From assembly GCF_010729305.1 (NCBI RefSeq), contig NZ_AP022574.1, forward strand, positions 186,001 through 250,000: a stretch of DNA of 64,000 nucleotides. Reading direction: 5' to 3'. Positions 8,907-17,082 of the stretch are shown one piece after another (positions within the stretch are counted from its first letter, which is position 1; the number at the start of each line of letters is the position of its first letter). The position numbers were made by a program, and so were the translations under genes. Source of the stretch: Mycolicibacterium psychrotolerans. Its GTDB lineage: Bacteria; Actinomycetota; Actinomycetes; Mycobacteriales; Mycobacteriaceae. The notes beneath the pieces are model-generated. The model saw only the letters and a list, made by a program, of their open reading frames with translations, had not been told where the DNA came from and searched no databases.

Positions 8907-10178
8907 TCAGACCGCGGCGGCGGGCTTGGGCTCTTCGGGCGCGGGCGCGGGCGCGGCGTCGCGCACCTCGGCCGGGACCACGGAGTTGGTGGAGGCGTCC
9001 CAGTCGGCGTTGACGTTGCGGTGGTCCACCTTCTGGCGCTGGGCACGCCACCACAGGTAGGAGGACAAGCCGACCAGGATCAGGAAGATGAGGCCGTCAC
9101 CGGCCAGAGCCGCCCCGGTGAGCTTCTCGACCGCGTGGGACAGCCAGAAGGCGAGCGCCCCGACCAGCGCGGCGGCGGGCAGTGTGACCAGCCACGCGAC
9201 GGCCATCCGGCCCGCGACCGCCCAGCGCACCTCGGCGCCGGGCTTGCCGACGCCGCTGCCCAGGATCGACCCGGTCGCGACGTGGGTGGTGGACAGTGCC
9301 ATGCCTGCGGCGCTGGAGCTCAGGATGATCGCAGCGGACGACGCCTCGGCGGCCAGGCCCTGCGGCGACTCGATCTCGACCAGACCCTTGCCCAGCGTGC
9401 GGATGACCCGCCAGCCGCCGATGTAGGTGCCCAGGCCGATCGCGACCGCGCAGCTGAATATGACCCAGAACGGCAGCCCGTCGGCCTTCACGTCGCCGGT
9501 GAGGTGGCCCGTGGTGATCAGCGCCAGCGCGATGACGCCCATGGTCTTCTGCGCGTCGTTGGTGCCGTGCGAGAGCGCCACCAGCGAGGCGGTGGCGATC
9601 TGCCCCCAGCGGAAGCCCTGCTCGCGTCGGTTCTTCGCCACCTTGCGGGTGATCCGGTAGATCAGCCAGGTGCCGCACGCGGCGACCAGGCACGCGATCA
9701 CCGGCGCGGCGACGGCGGGGATCAGCACCTTCTGCGTGACGCCGCTCCAGTTGACGCCGTTGAGGCCGACGGCGGCGAGGCCGGCGCCGATCAGACCGCC
9801 GAAGAGGGCATGCGAGGAACTCGACGGGATACCGAACAGCCAGGTCAGCAGGTTCCACAGAATGCCGCCGATCAGGCCGGCGAAGATGATGGTCAGCCCG
9901 GTCGAGGCGTCGATCGACGGCAGCAGCGCACCGGTCTTGCTGTCCTGGATCTTGAGCACCGAGGTCGTCACGGTGACCGCGACCTCGACGGACAGGAACG
10001 CGCCGACCAGATTCAGGACGCCGGCGAGCAGCACCGCCGTCTTCGGCTTCAGAGCACCCGTCGCGATCGACGTCGCCATCGCGTTGCCGGTGTCGTGGAA
10101 CCCGTTGGTGAAGTCGAAAGCCAGTGCTGTGACGATCAACAGCACCAGGATGATGAACTCTGCGCTCATAGCGCTCAT
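8907..10178 (-). CDS. pitA: PiT-family low-affinity inorganic phosphate transporter
   Basis: Integral membrane symporter of the PHO4/PiT family, 423 residues with about ten membrane helices. Both inverted-duplicate signatures are present: DFTNGFHDTGNAMATSI near the N-terminus and ALSHGTNDAQKTMGVI in the second half. The conserved Asp and Asn of each, which bind phosphate and cation, are intact. I chose the ATG at 10178, with GGGGG 8-12 bases upstream, over the one at 10169. The tail is Pro/Glu/Ala-rich and cytosolic. Upstream lies a tandem GTTCATC repeat that resembles a PHO box, and regX3 is at the end of this window. Confidence 0.95.
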   Translation of the reverse strand: MSAMSAEFIILVLLIVTALAFDFTNGFHDTGNAMATSIATGALKPKTAVLLAGVLNLVGAFLSVEVAVTVTTSVLKIQDSKTGALLPSIDASTGLTIIFAGLIGGILWNLLTWLFGIPSSSSHALFGGLIGAGLAAVGLNGVNWSGVTQKVLIPAVAAPVIACLVAACGTWLIYRITRKVAKNRREQGFRWGQIATASLVALSHGTNDAQKTMGVIALALITTGHLTGDVKADGLPFWVIFSCAVAIGLGTYIGGWRVIRTLGKGLVEIESPQGLAAEASSAAIILSSSAAGMALSTTHVATGSILGSGVGKPGAEVRWAVAGRMAVAWLVTLPAAALVGALAFWLSHAVEKLTGAALAGDGLIFLILVGLSSYLWWRAQRQKVDHRNVNADWDASTNSVVPAEVRDAAPAPAPEEPKPAAAV

Positions 10179-10229
10179 TCTGCTGGCCCCCGATCGCTTT
10201 TGACTAATCGACATGGGCCCGAAAACGAG

Positions 10230-10248
10230 GTGCCAAAAGGCACTTTTT
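10230..10248 (+). terminator. Small hairpin followed by T tract
   Basis: GTGCC and GGCAC arms separated by AAAA and followed by TTTTT form a miniature intrinsic-terminator shape on the plus strand. No plus-strand gene lies just upstream, so it may block antisense transcription through pitA or form part of the pitA leader. The stem is only five pairs, so support is weak. Confidence 0.3.
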
Positions 10249-10264
10249 CCGCTGCAGGCCACGT

Positions 10265-10282
10265 GTTCATCCGATGTTCATC
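10265..10282. promoter_or_regulatory. PHO-box-like tandem repeat between pitA and the DUF3349/menE genes
   Basis: Two exact GTTCATC heptamers start at 10265 and 10276, an 11-base period. That is the layout bound by PhoB/PhoP-type response regulators, whose actinobacterial sites are GTTCACC-like direct repeats. The element lies 87 bases upstream of the pitA start and about 60 bases before the putative plus-strand -10. Phosphate-responsive control, for example by RegX3, is inferred. Confidence 0.5.
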
Positions 10283-10343
10283 TTGCCGCCCGGAACCGTT
10301 GCCCGGGCGCAGCTCTCATACCGTGTCGGACAGGTCCCGGGGC

Positions 10344-10349
10344 TACTAT
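10344..10349 (+). promoter_or_regulatory. Candidate -10 (TACTAT) for the DUF3349-menE operon
   Basis: TACTAT fits the mycobacterial TAnnnT -10 pattern and lies 47 bases before the TTG start at 10397. No clear -35 was seen, which is common in mycobacteria. It points away from pitA, so the interval holds divergent promoters. Confidence 0.4.
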
Positions 10350-10396
10350 CGAGCTGCCGAGGGCGCTTCGCCCGGTGTCTGTCGTGGGAGCTGGCA

Positions 10397-10723
10397 TTGA
10401 CCAAATTTCTGGCCAAGATCGTGGCGTGGATCGCGGCAGGGTATCCGGAGGGGGTGCCCGGCCCCGACCGCGTGCCGCTGCTTGCCCTGCTGCGCCGGCG
10501 GCTGACCGACGACGAGGTCAAGGCGGTCGCCGTCGAGCTCGCCGCCCGCGCCGAGTTCGGCGATGCGCAGGGAAACGGGATCGACCGCGTCGACATCGGG
10601 GTGCTGATCACGCAGATCACCGACGAACTGCCCTCCCCCGACGACGTCGAGCGCGTCCGTGAGCGGCTGGCCGCTCAGGGCTGGCCGCTCGACGACCCCC
10701 GCGACAGCGAGGACACCCCATAG
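10397..10723 (+). CDS. DUF3349 protein, copy 2 (upstream of menE)
   Basis: A 108-residue paralogue of the protein at 8281-8580, sharing WIAAGYPEGVP, PLLALLRRRLTDDEVKAVA and AAQGWPLDD but with a longer middle (AEFGDAQGNGIDRVD). I chose TTG at 10397 because GGGAG sits six bases before it and it aligns with the N-terminus of copy 1; the upstream ATG at 10274 would add an unrelated lead. menE follows in the same transcript with its coding sense overlapping or abutting this stop. Function unknown. I recall only one copy in M. tuberculosis, between pitA and menE. Confidence 0.85.
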   Translation: MTKFLAKIVAWIAAGYPEGVPGPDRVPLLALLRRRLTDDEVKAVAVELAARAEFGDAQGNGIDRVDIGVLITQITDELPSPDDVERVRERLAAQGWPLDDPRDSEDTP

Positions 10724-10821
10724 CCACGCTGCGCCCCCTCGCCGCCGGTTCGGGCGCTACGGCGCCCGCCGCACTGACCGCGATCGGCGAGGCCCTCGAC
10801 GGCCGGGCCAGCCTGCTGCCG

Positions 10822-11868
10822 GTGCCCGCCCACGATCCCGAGCAGTCCGCCGCCACGGCGCGCGCTCTGCGGGCCGGCGAGCCGATCGACGACACCGTGG
10901 CCGCCGTGCTGTCGACGTCGGGCACGACGGGGCCGCCGAAGGGCGCGATGCTGACCGCGGCAGCCCTACTGGCCAGTGCCGAGGCCACCCATGAACGGCT
11001 CGGAGGTCCCGGCCGGTGGCTGCTGGCGCTGCCGGCTTACCATGTCGCCGGCTTCCAGGTGCTGGTGCGCAGCGTGGTGGCGGGCACCACCCCGATGGCG
11101 GTCGCCGCGGGAGCGGGCCCGGCCGAGCTGGCGGCCGCGATCGAGACGATGGGAGCCGGCCGTCGGTACGCCTCGCTGGTCGCCGTCCAGCTGGACAAGG
11201 CACTCGGGGATGCGAGGGCGACCGCGGCGCTGGCCTCCCTGGACGCGATCCTGATCGGTGGCGGCCCGATGCCGCCGACGGTGGCCGAAAAGGCCGCTGC
11301 AGCAGAGCTTTCGGTGATCCGCACGTATGGGATGAGCGAGACGGCCGGCGGCTGCGTGTACGACGGTGTTCCGCTGACCGGGGTGCGGGTGGCGCTCGAC
11401 GACGCGGGCCGGATCTCGCTGGGCGGGCCGACGGTGGCGTCGGGCTACCGGAATCCTGTGACACCGAACCCATTCGCCGAGCCGGGCTGGTTCCGCACCG
11501 ATGACATCGGTGCAGTGGATGATTCAGGCGTACTGAGGGTGCTGGGCCGGGTCGACGACGCGATCAGCACCGGAGGTCTGACGGTGTTGCCGGCACTGGT
11601 GGAAGAGGCGGTGGCCGGCCACCCCTCGGTGGCCGACTGCGCGGTGTTCGGCGTGGCCGACGAACGACTGGGGCAGCGCGTCGTCGCCGCCGTCGTTCTG
11701 ACGGACGGGGCGACGATCACGCTGCCCGAGTTGCGATCTCATGTCGCCGCGGCGTTGACGCCGACGGCGGCACCCCGGGAGGTGCACGTCGTCGACGAAC
11801 TGCCGCGGCGCGGGATCGGTAAGGTCGATCGCCGCGAGCTCATCCGCAGGTTCGGCGGAGGAAGCTAG
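10822..11868 (+). CDS. menE: o-succinylbenzoate-CoA ligase (start uncertain)
   Basis: ANL-fold ligase that makes o-succinylbenzoyl-CoA, the MenB substrate, in menaquinone synthesis. Motifs are STSGTTGPPKGAM, TYGMSETAGGCVYDG, RTDDIGAVDDSG and the C-terminal RRGIGKVDRREL. From GTG 10822 the protein has 348 residues, short for the family, as mycobacterial MenE is. Plausible coding continues upstream in frame (ATLRPLAAGSG and on) back to the ATAG that holds the previous stop. That stretch has no ATG, GTG or TTG, only ATA at 10720 and CTG at 10729. The true start may therefore be a non-standard codon, or an ATG was lost. Confidence 0.9.
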   Translation: MPAHDPEQSAATARALRAGEPIDDTVAAVLSTSGTTGPPKGAMLTAAALLASAEATHERLGGPGRWLLALPAYHVAGFQVLVRSVVAGTTPMAVAAGAGPAELAAAIETMGAGRRYASLVAVQLDKALGDARATAALASLDAILIGGGPMPPTVAEKAAAAELSVIRTYGMSETAGGCVYDGVPLTGVRVALDDAGRISLGGPTVASGYRNPVTPNPFAEPGWFRTDDIGAVDDSGVLRVLGRVDDAISTGGLTVLPALVEEAVAGHPSVADCAVFGVADERLGQRVVAAVVLTDGATITLPELRSHVAAALTPTAAPREVHVVDELPRRGIGKVDRRELIRRFGGGS

Positions 11869-13409
11869 TCGGTGTTGTCCCCGGCGTCGCGATCCGGAAG
11901 CGCCCAGGACGCGATGTGCGACACGACAGTCGGATACACCCGCGACACCGGCCACATCACCAGACCGTTGACCAGGCTGCCGAAACCCTCCAGCAGGGAG
12001 GAGGGAACGTGGTCGGGATCCATCAGATCGTTCTCCCCGAAGGGCCCTGCGTCACCGGAGACCATGTGCCGTGTGAACTTTCGCAGCGATCGCCCCGTGC
12101 TGCGCAGAGCGTTGACGGTGGCCAGGAACGATCCGCGTCGCTCCATCTCCGCGCGGAACGCGGTCACCGACACCCCCAGGTGTTCGGAGACCAGATCGTC
12201 TCGGGCGAACAGGATTTCGTGAGCGATGTCCGGGCGGTCGCCGGCCTCGATCGCGACGTCGCACTCGCTGTCGAAGCCGAGCGAGCGGTTGTTCAGGTTC
12301 GACGACCCGATCCGCAGCAGCCGATCGTCGATGACCATCACCTTGGAATGGACGTAGACCGACATGCCGCCGGTGGTGACGGGCCAGTAGACGCCGAATC
12401 GGTTGTGTATGTCGGCATTCCACAACTCGCGCAGGAGTCGCTCGCGGGCGCTGTCCATGGACTCCTGCTCGAGCCGGCTCTCCGAACTGCGGGGCAGCAC
12501 GATCACGACCTCGGGGCCGTCGGGCTCGCGCAGGCGCGCGGCGAGCGCATCGGCCAGCCGCCTCGACGCCAGGTACTGGTTCTCCAGGTAGATGACCGAC
12601 CGCGCCTGGGCGATCGCGGCGAGGTCGAGCGCCTCGACTTCGCGGACCTCCGGCCGGGTGCGCAGTCGGGGCAGTGTGCGGGCGATCGCGACGTCGACGT
12701 CGCGCACCGCGGGGTTCAGTCCGCGCGGCCACACCGGTCCCTCGGCGGTCACCGGGTGCAGCGTCAGACCGGTCGCGTCGTGCCACCGCTGTCGCGCCTG
12801 ATCGGCCAGCGCCTTCGCGGCGTCGTCGTCGACCACCGCGGCGACCTCGTGCCGGGGGCCGTAAGTGTGCCCTGCCGCCGAGCGGCCGTGATCGTGGCGC
12901 GCGTGTTCGCGCCTGTCCCAGCGGCCGAGGGTGAGGTCGATGCCGCCGCAGAACGCCACCGCGTCGTCGATGACGACGATCTTCTGGTGGTGCACCGCGC
13001 CGGTCGGGCGGGCGCCGTCGACGGCGAAATGCATGCGCGGCAGGGTGAGCCGATTCACCAGCGACACCGGGGTGACGCCGAACCAGAAGCCGTCGAGCGC
13101 GGGCAGCAGCTTCAGATTGGACTTGAGCAGGTAGATCTCGAGCTCGGGGCGCCGCCACACCAGCCAGGTCAGGAACAGCCCGAGATGGTTGGGACCGCTC
13201 AGCGACGCCCCGGTGGGCTCGAAGGCGGTGCGGGCGTCGAGGTCCCAGCCGATCAGCATGATCCGTCGGCGCGCGCCGAGCATCGCCTCCTTGACGTAAT
13301 AGAGGTAGTCGGCGCCGTCGACGATACGGCTGAAGCGCCCGGCGCGTTCGGTGCGCCAGCACGTCACGCCAGGCACCAGCACCTGACCGCTCTGTCCGAC
13401 CGCCGTCAT
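11865..13409 (-). CDS. Phospholipase D-like / cardiolipin synthase-like protein
   Basis: A PLD-superfamily protein of 514 residues with two catalytic HxK motifs: HHQKIVVIDDAVAFCGG and VHSKVMVIDDRLLRIGSSNLNNR. The second carries the Asn-rich signature of phospholipase D rather than nuclease members. It probably transfers or hydrolyses phosphatidyl groups at the membrane, but it lacks the N-terminal membrane helices of bacterial cardiolipin synthases. The last part includes an amphipathic stretch (PVSRVYPTVVSHIASW). The ATG start overlaps a 16-codon ORF, and its stop shares CTAG with the menE stop on the other strand. Confidence 0.85.
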   Translation of the reverse strand: MTAVGQSGQVLVPGVTCWRTERAGRFSRIVDGADYLYYVKEAMLGARRRIMLIGWDLDARTAFEPTGASLSGPNHLGLFLTWLVWRRPELEIYLLKSNLKLLPALDGFWFGVTPVSLVNRLTLPRMHFAVDGARPTGAVHHQKIVVIDDAVAFCGGIDLTLGRWDRREHARHDHGRSAAGHTYGPRHEVAAVVDDDAAKALADQARQRWHDATGLTLHPVTAEGPVWPRGLNPAVRDVDVAIARTLPRLRTRPEVREVEALDLAAIAQARSVIYLENQYLASRRLADALAARLREPDGPEVVIVLPRSSESRLEQESMDSARERLLRELWNADIHNRFGVYWPVTTGGMSVYVHSKVMVIDDRLLRIGSSNLNNRSLGFDSECDVAIEAGDRPDIAHEILFARDDLVSEHLGVSVTAFRAEMERRGSFLATVNALRSTGRSLRKFTRHMVSGDAGPFGENDLMDPDHVPSSLLEGFGSLVNGLVMWPVSRVYPTVVSHIASWALPDRDAGDNTD

Positions 13410-13456
13410 CGCACGACGGTCCCGGCCTTGGTGGCGATGTGCAGAACGTCATGCAT
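13406..13456 (-). CDS. Possible 16-codon leader ORF before the phospholipase D-like gene
   Basis: A short ORF reading MHDVLHIATKAGTVVR (20 codons if the GTG at 13468 is used). Its stop overlaps the next ATG in ATGA, the usual sign of coupled translation. AAGGTGG lies upstream. It may be a leader peptide or a vestige of a lost gene. Confidence 0.3.
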   Translation of the reverse strand: MHDVLHIATKAGTVVR

Positions 13457-13596
13457 GGTGACGTCCACCTTAGTTGGCGAAGGCACCGGCAAAGCGGTCG
13501 CGCACACCGTGCACCTATCCGGTGCCGCTCGGAGGGCAAACCCACGTCACGGACGTGTCAGACCTCGTTCCGCACCCGGTCCCTAGGCTGTCGGTC

Positions 13597-14952
13597 GTGT
13601 CTTCCGGTCGCAGAGAAACTGTCGCCGTGGCGATCGGCGCGGTCCTGGTGGCCGCGGCGTTCGTCGTCCCGCACCTCGACCTGGGCCGTGTCACACCGCT
13701 GATCAACGCGACACCGGACCGGTTCCACGACTTCGCCGACACCGCCCCGCTCTTCGGCTGGTGGAATGCCCACGTGGGGCCGGGCACCATCCCGGCCGTC
13801 GCGCTGGCGGTGGCCGCGGTGCTGTGGGGGCCTGCGCTCGCCCAGCGACTGCCGTGGCGGTGGCTGCCGTGGACCGCCTGGGCGGTGTCGTGCGCGTGGG
13901 CGTTCAGCCTCGCGATGGTCGACGGCTGGCAGCGTGGCTTCGCCGGCCGGCTCACCGCCCGCCACGAGTACCTGCGTCAGGTCCCGACCATCGACGACGT
14001 CGGCGAGGCCGTGCGCACCTTCGCCGGCCGGATCCTGGACTATCAGCCCGATTCATGGATCACCCACGTCTCGGGGCACCCGCCGGGGGCGCTGCTGACG
14101 TTCGTCTGGCTGGACCGGATCGGGCTCGGCGGAGGGGCGTGGGCCGGGCTGCTCTGCCTGCTGGCCGGGTCCAGCGCGGCGGCCGCGATCGTCGTCGCGG
14201 TGCGAGCGCTCGCCGATGAGGACATGGCTCGGCGGGCGGCGCCGTTCGTGGCGATGGCGCCGACCGCGATCTGGATCGCCGTGTCGGCCGACGGCTACTT
14301 CGCAGGCGTCGCGGCGTGGGGCATCGCGCTGCTGGCGCTCGCGGTCACCGGGGCGACGCGTCTCGCGGTGCCGGCCGCGGCGGGGGCGGGCCTGCTGCTC
14401 GGCTGGGGCATCTTCTGCAACTACGGCCTGGGTCTGATGGCGTTGCCCGCCGTCGCGGTGCTGATCAGCGCACGCAGCCGGCGGGCCGCCCTGACCGCGC
14501 TGGTGCCGGCCGTGGTGGCCGCCCTGCTGGTCGTCGGCGCGTTCGCCGCGGCCGGGTTCTGGTGGCTGGACGGCTACCACCTGGTGCAGGAGCGCTACTG
14601 GCAGGGCATCGCCAACGACCGCCCGTTCCAGTACTGGGGCTGGGCGAACTTCGCATCGGTGGTGTGTGCGATCGGGCTGGGCAGCGTCGCCGGGCTCAGC
14701 CGCGTCTTCGACCTCGCCGCGCTGCGCCGCCGCAGCGGCCTGCATCTGGTACTGCTCGGTGCGCTGCTGGCCATTGTGGCGGCCGACCTGTCCCGCCTCA
14801 GCAAGGCCGAGACCGAACGCATCTGGCTACCGTTCATGGTGTGGCTGGTCGCCTCGGCGGCGCTGCTGCCGAGCCGGTCACACCGGTGGTGGCTGGCCCT
14901 CAACGTCATCGGCGCGCTGGCCGTCAACCACCTGATCCTGACGAACTGGTAG
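13597..14952 (+). CDS. Conserved polytopic membrane protein (Rv0541c-like)
   Basis: Integral membrane protein, 451 residues with roughly ten hydrophobic helices from residue 8 to the C-terminus. Between the second and fourth helices is a large polar loop with RHEYLRQVPTIDDVGEAV and WITHVSGHPPGALL. That loop resembles the outward-facing loop of GT-C-type transferases, but no family catalytic motif is certain, so the function is open. GTG at 13597 begins at the first helix; the in-frame stretch upstream is not protein-like. The final 75 bases overlap a convergent membrane-protein gene. Position and length fit Rv0541c from memory. Confidence 0.75.
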   Translation: MSSGRRETVAVAIGAVLVAAAFVVPHLDLGRVTPLINATPDRFHDFADTAPLFGWWNAHVGPGTIPAVALAVAAVLWGPALAQRLPWRWLPWTAWAVSCAWAFSLAMVDGWQRGFAGRLTARHEYLRQVPTIDDVGEAVRTFAGRILDYQPDSWITHVSGHPPGALLTFVWLDRIGLGGGAWAGLLCLLAGSSAAAAIVVAVRALADEDMARRAAPFVAMAPTAIWIAVSADGYFAGVAAWGIALLALAVTGATRLAVPAAAGAGLLLGWGIFCNYGLGLMALPAVAVLISARSRRAALTALVPAVVAALLVVGAFAAAGFWWLDGYHLVQERYWQGIANDRPFQYWGWANFASVVCAIGLGSVAGLSRVFDLAALRRRSGLHLVLLGALLAIVAADLSRLSKAETERIWLPFMVWLVASAALLPSRSHRWWLALNVIGALAVNHLILTNW

Positions 14953-15345
14953 CCGGCGCGCCACCAAGAGGTACACCGGGACGCACACCCAGACCGCCGC
15001 GAGCGCGATCCACAGCCCCGTCACGTAGTCGCGGTCGAGCACAGTGAGGTTGTCGGGTCGCGCGCCCGGCTTGTCGTACACCGGGATCGCCAGCAGAACC
15101 AGCACCACACTGCACAGGGCAGCCACCGCCACCGGCGCCCGCCACACGGCCGGCAGCAGCCGGCGCCCCGCGAAACCCAGCGCCGTGCACAGCGGCGCGA
15201 AGACGAAGTCGTGCAGGATCACCCCGGCGGCCGCCCACACCGCGATCCGCACCAGCACCACCGGTGGCTGGTCGAGCAGCAGAACCGCGCCGTAGGCACC
15301 CAGCGCGACGCCCGCCGCGACCAGGACGACCCGCAGGATCCTCAC
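14878..15345 (-). CDS. Conserved membrane protein, last gene of the GT2/MTase/molybdoenzyme operon
   Basis: A 155-residue membrane protein with four predicted helices: VVLVAAGVALGAYGAVLLL, VRIAVWAAAGVILHDFVFAPL, VAVAALCSVVLVLLAIPV and GLWIALAAVWVCVPVYLLVA. The GTG start at 15345 overlaps the molybdoenzyme stop by four bases, so it belongs to that operon and may be a membrane partner of the enzyme. The histidine and aspartate in the second helix (LHDF) are notable. No family was recognised. Its 3' end overlaps the convergent gene by 75 bases. Confidence 0.7.
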   Translation of the reverse strand: MRILRVVLVAAGVALGAYGAVLLLDQPPVVLVRIAVWAAAGVILHDFVFAPLCTALGFAGRRLLPAVWRAPVAVAALCSVVLVLLAIPVYDKPGARPDNLTVLDRDYVTGLWIALAAVWVCVPVYLLVARRLPVRQDQVVDGQRADDVEGQPPPV

Positions 15346-16448
15346 GGCACCACCTCGATCCGGGTCAGCCATTTGGTTTGCAGCACACCGGGTCTCGTCG
15401 GCGCGATGAGTCGGCACGGATAGCCGTGGTCGAGGTTCAGCGTCGCGCCATTGATCTGCAGCGCGATCAACGTCATGTCGTCGCGGGCGTGGCGGGCGGG
15501 CAGCACGGTCCGCGAATACGGGCCCGGCCGTTCCAGGGAGATCATCCGCACATCGGAATCCGGCGACGCTCCCACTTCGGCGAGCAGCCGCGACAGCACC
15601 ACCCCGGTCCACTGCGCCTCCGCGCTCCACCCTTCCACGCACGCGATCGGCAACCGGTGGGTGCTCTGCGGCATCGCGGCCAGCTCCGCGACCGTGAACG
15701 ATCTGCTGCGCCCACCGTGGGTCACCGTGAGCCGGTACTCAGGCGAGCGAGCCGCGGCGATCACGCCCGCGGCCACCGCCGACCGGTTCACCGGAATCCC
15801 TTGCGGCCCCGTGCCCGAGCGCGGAGCGAGCACCGAGACCCGGCGCAGCAGCGGGACCGCCTGACCGGCGGTGACGACGGTGGCCACCGCGACCGACAGC
15901 CACGTGCCGATCAGCACGGTGCGGCGCGTCGGCCCGGCCTGCCGGACCTGCGGTCCGTCGTCGAGCGGCTCCCCGAGTGCGCGCCGAATCACCGGCAGCT
16001 TCACCCCGATGTGCACGATCACCGCACCGATCGCGACGTAGGAGAACGCGTAATGCGCTGTGGTGAAGAAGAATCCGAAGACATACCACTGCGCGGTGTT
16101 GAGCAGCCCGGTGCTCAACTGGAAGATCATGGAGGCGACCAGCACCAGGATCGAGATCCGTTCCAGCGCGCGGACCGGACCGCCGAACAGCGGACGCTCG
16201 AACAGTTTCGGCCAGACCGACCACAGCTTGACCACGAGCAGCGGGATCGCGGCGATGCCGCTGACCACGTGCAGGCCCTGCGTGAACCGGTACAGCCAGA
16301 CCGGCCGGGTAGGCCACCAGAACCACGGCTGCGGATGCTGGATCAGGTGGCTGATCAGCCCGGTGGCGAAACAGATTCCGATCGCGACGCCGAGCGCCAC
16401 GCCGACGCGGGCGGTGACGGCCGTCCCGCGCAGAGATGTCGTGGGCAC
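15342..16448 (-). CDS. Membrane-anchored molybdopterin oxidoreductase with cytochrome b-like N-terminus
   Basis: A 368-residue two-part protein. Residues about 10-190 hold four or five membrane helices with histidines placed as in cytochrome b561-type heme domains (SHLIQHPQPWFW, GLHVVSG, TAHYAFSYVAIGAVIVHIG). Residues about 215-368 form a sulfite-oxidase-type molybdopterin domain with the Mo-ligand cysteine in IACVEGWSAEAQWTGVVLS and a C-terminal LIAPTRPGVLQTKWL. It is likely an electron-transfer enzyme acting on the outer face of the membrane; the substrate is unknown. It starts with GTG at 16448, four bases after the methyltransferase stop, and overlaps the next gene. Confidence 0.83.
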   Translation of the reverse strand: MPTTSLRGTAVTARVGVALGVAIGICFATGLISHLIQHPQPWFWWPTRPVWLYRFTQGLHVVSGIAAIPLLVVKLWSVWPKLFERPLFGGPVRALERISILVLVASMIFQLSTGLLNTAQWYVFGFFFTTAHYAFSYVAIGAVIVHIGVKLPVIRRALGEPLDDGPQVRQAGPTRRTVLIGTWLSVAVATVVTAGQAVPLLRRVSVLAPRSGTGPQGIPVNRSAVAAGVIAAARSPEYRLTVTHGGRSRSFTVAELAAMPQSTHRLPIACVEGWSAEAQWTGVVLSRLLAEVGASPDSDVRMISLERPGPYSRTVLPARHARDDMTLIALQINGATLNLDHGYPCRLIAPTRPGVLQTKWLTRIEVVP

Positions 16449-16452
16449 GTCG

Positions 16453-17082
16453 TCACGCCGTGGCAAGGCTGGCGACGACCCGGTCGCCGATGCGGCGCAC
16501 GCCTGCCACCGACAGCCCCACCTGGGCGGCCAGCGTCGGCATGCAGTCGATGCCCACCGATGCCCAGCGGAACCACGGGCCGATCGTGCTGGCCGACTCC
16601 AGCCGCACCCAACCGACGTCGACTCCCGCTGTGCCGGAATCGAATTCGGCGACGCACTGACCGCCGCTGCGGAGCAGCTCGGCGGCTCGGCGCAGCACCT
16701 TGACCGGGTCACCACCGAGGCCGACATTGCCGTCGGCCAGCAGCACGGTCTGCCAGCGCCCGGTGCCGGGCAGCGGTTCGAACAGATCGCGGTGCAGTGC
16801 CGGCGCACCGCTGCTGCGGGCCAACCGCACCGCCGTCTCCGACAGGTCCACCCCGAGCGCGGGCACCCCCCGCTGCACCAGATGGGCCACCAGCCGGCCC
16901 GGGCCGCAACCGAGGTCGATTGTTGGACCCTCACACATGCCCACCACGGTGTGGTCGAAGCGCTCGTCGGCATGCCTGCCGCCCAGCCAGCTGTGCACCG
17001 GCAACCGGCTCACCCGTCCGTCGTCACGGCGCACCCAACATCGCTCGCCGTCCAGGGCGCGGTCGTAGAGCTGTCCGAACAT
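16453..17082 (-). CDS. Class I SAM-dependent methyltransferase
   Basis: A 209-residue methyltransferase with the SAM-binding motif TIDLGCGPGRLVAHL, the acidic strand end ALGVDLSETAV and the motif IV region VLLADGNVGLGGDP. The DGN signature and the C-terminal LRRIGDRVV-like segment fit small-molecule methyltransferases, but no substrate is indicated. It is the third gene of a tight operon: its ATG overlaps the DUF2064 stop by one base (TGATG) and the molybdoenzyme gene follows four bases after its stop. Confidence 0.85.
   Translation of the reverse strand: MFGQLYDRALDGERCWVRRDDGRVSRLPVHSWLGGRHADERFDHTVVGMCEGPTIDLGCGPGRLVAHLVQRGVPALGVDLSETAVRLARSSGAPALHRDLFEPLPGTGRWQTVLLADGNVGLGGDPVKVLRRAAELLRSGGQCVAEFDSGTAGVDVGWVRLESASTIGPWFRWASVGIDCMPTLAAQVGLSVAGVRRIGDRVVASLATA

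Noticed and set aside
10230..10248. Hairpin with T tract as a riboswitch terminator for menE
   Set aside because: It lies upstream of the putative plus-strand promoter at 10344, so it cannot be in the menE leader.
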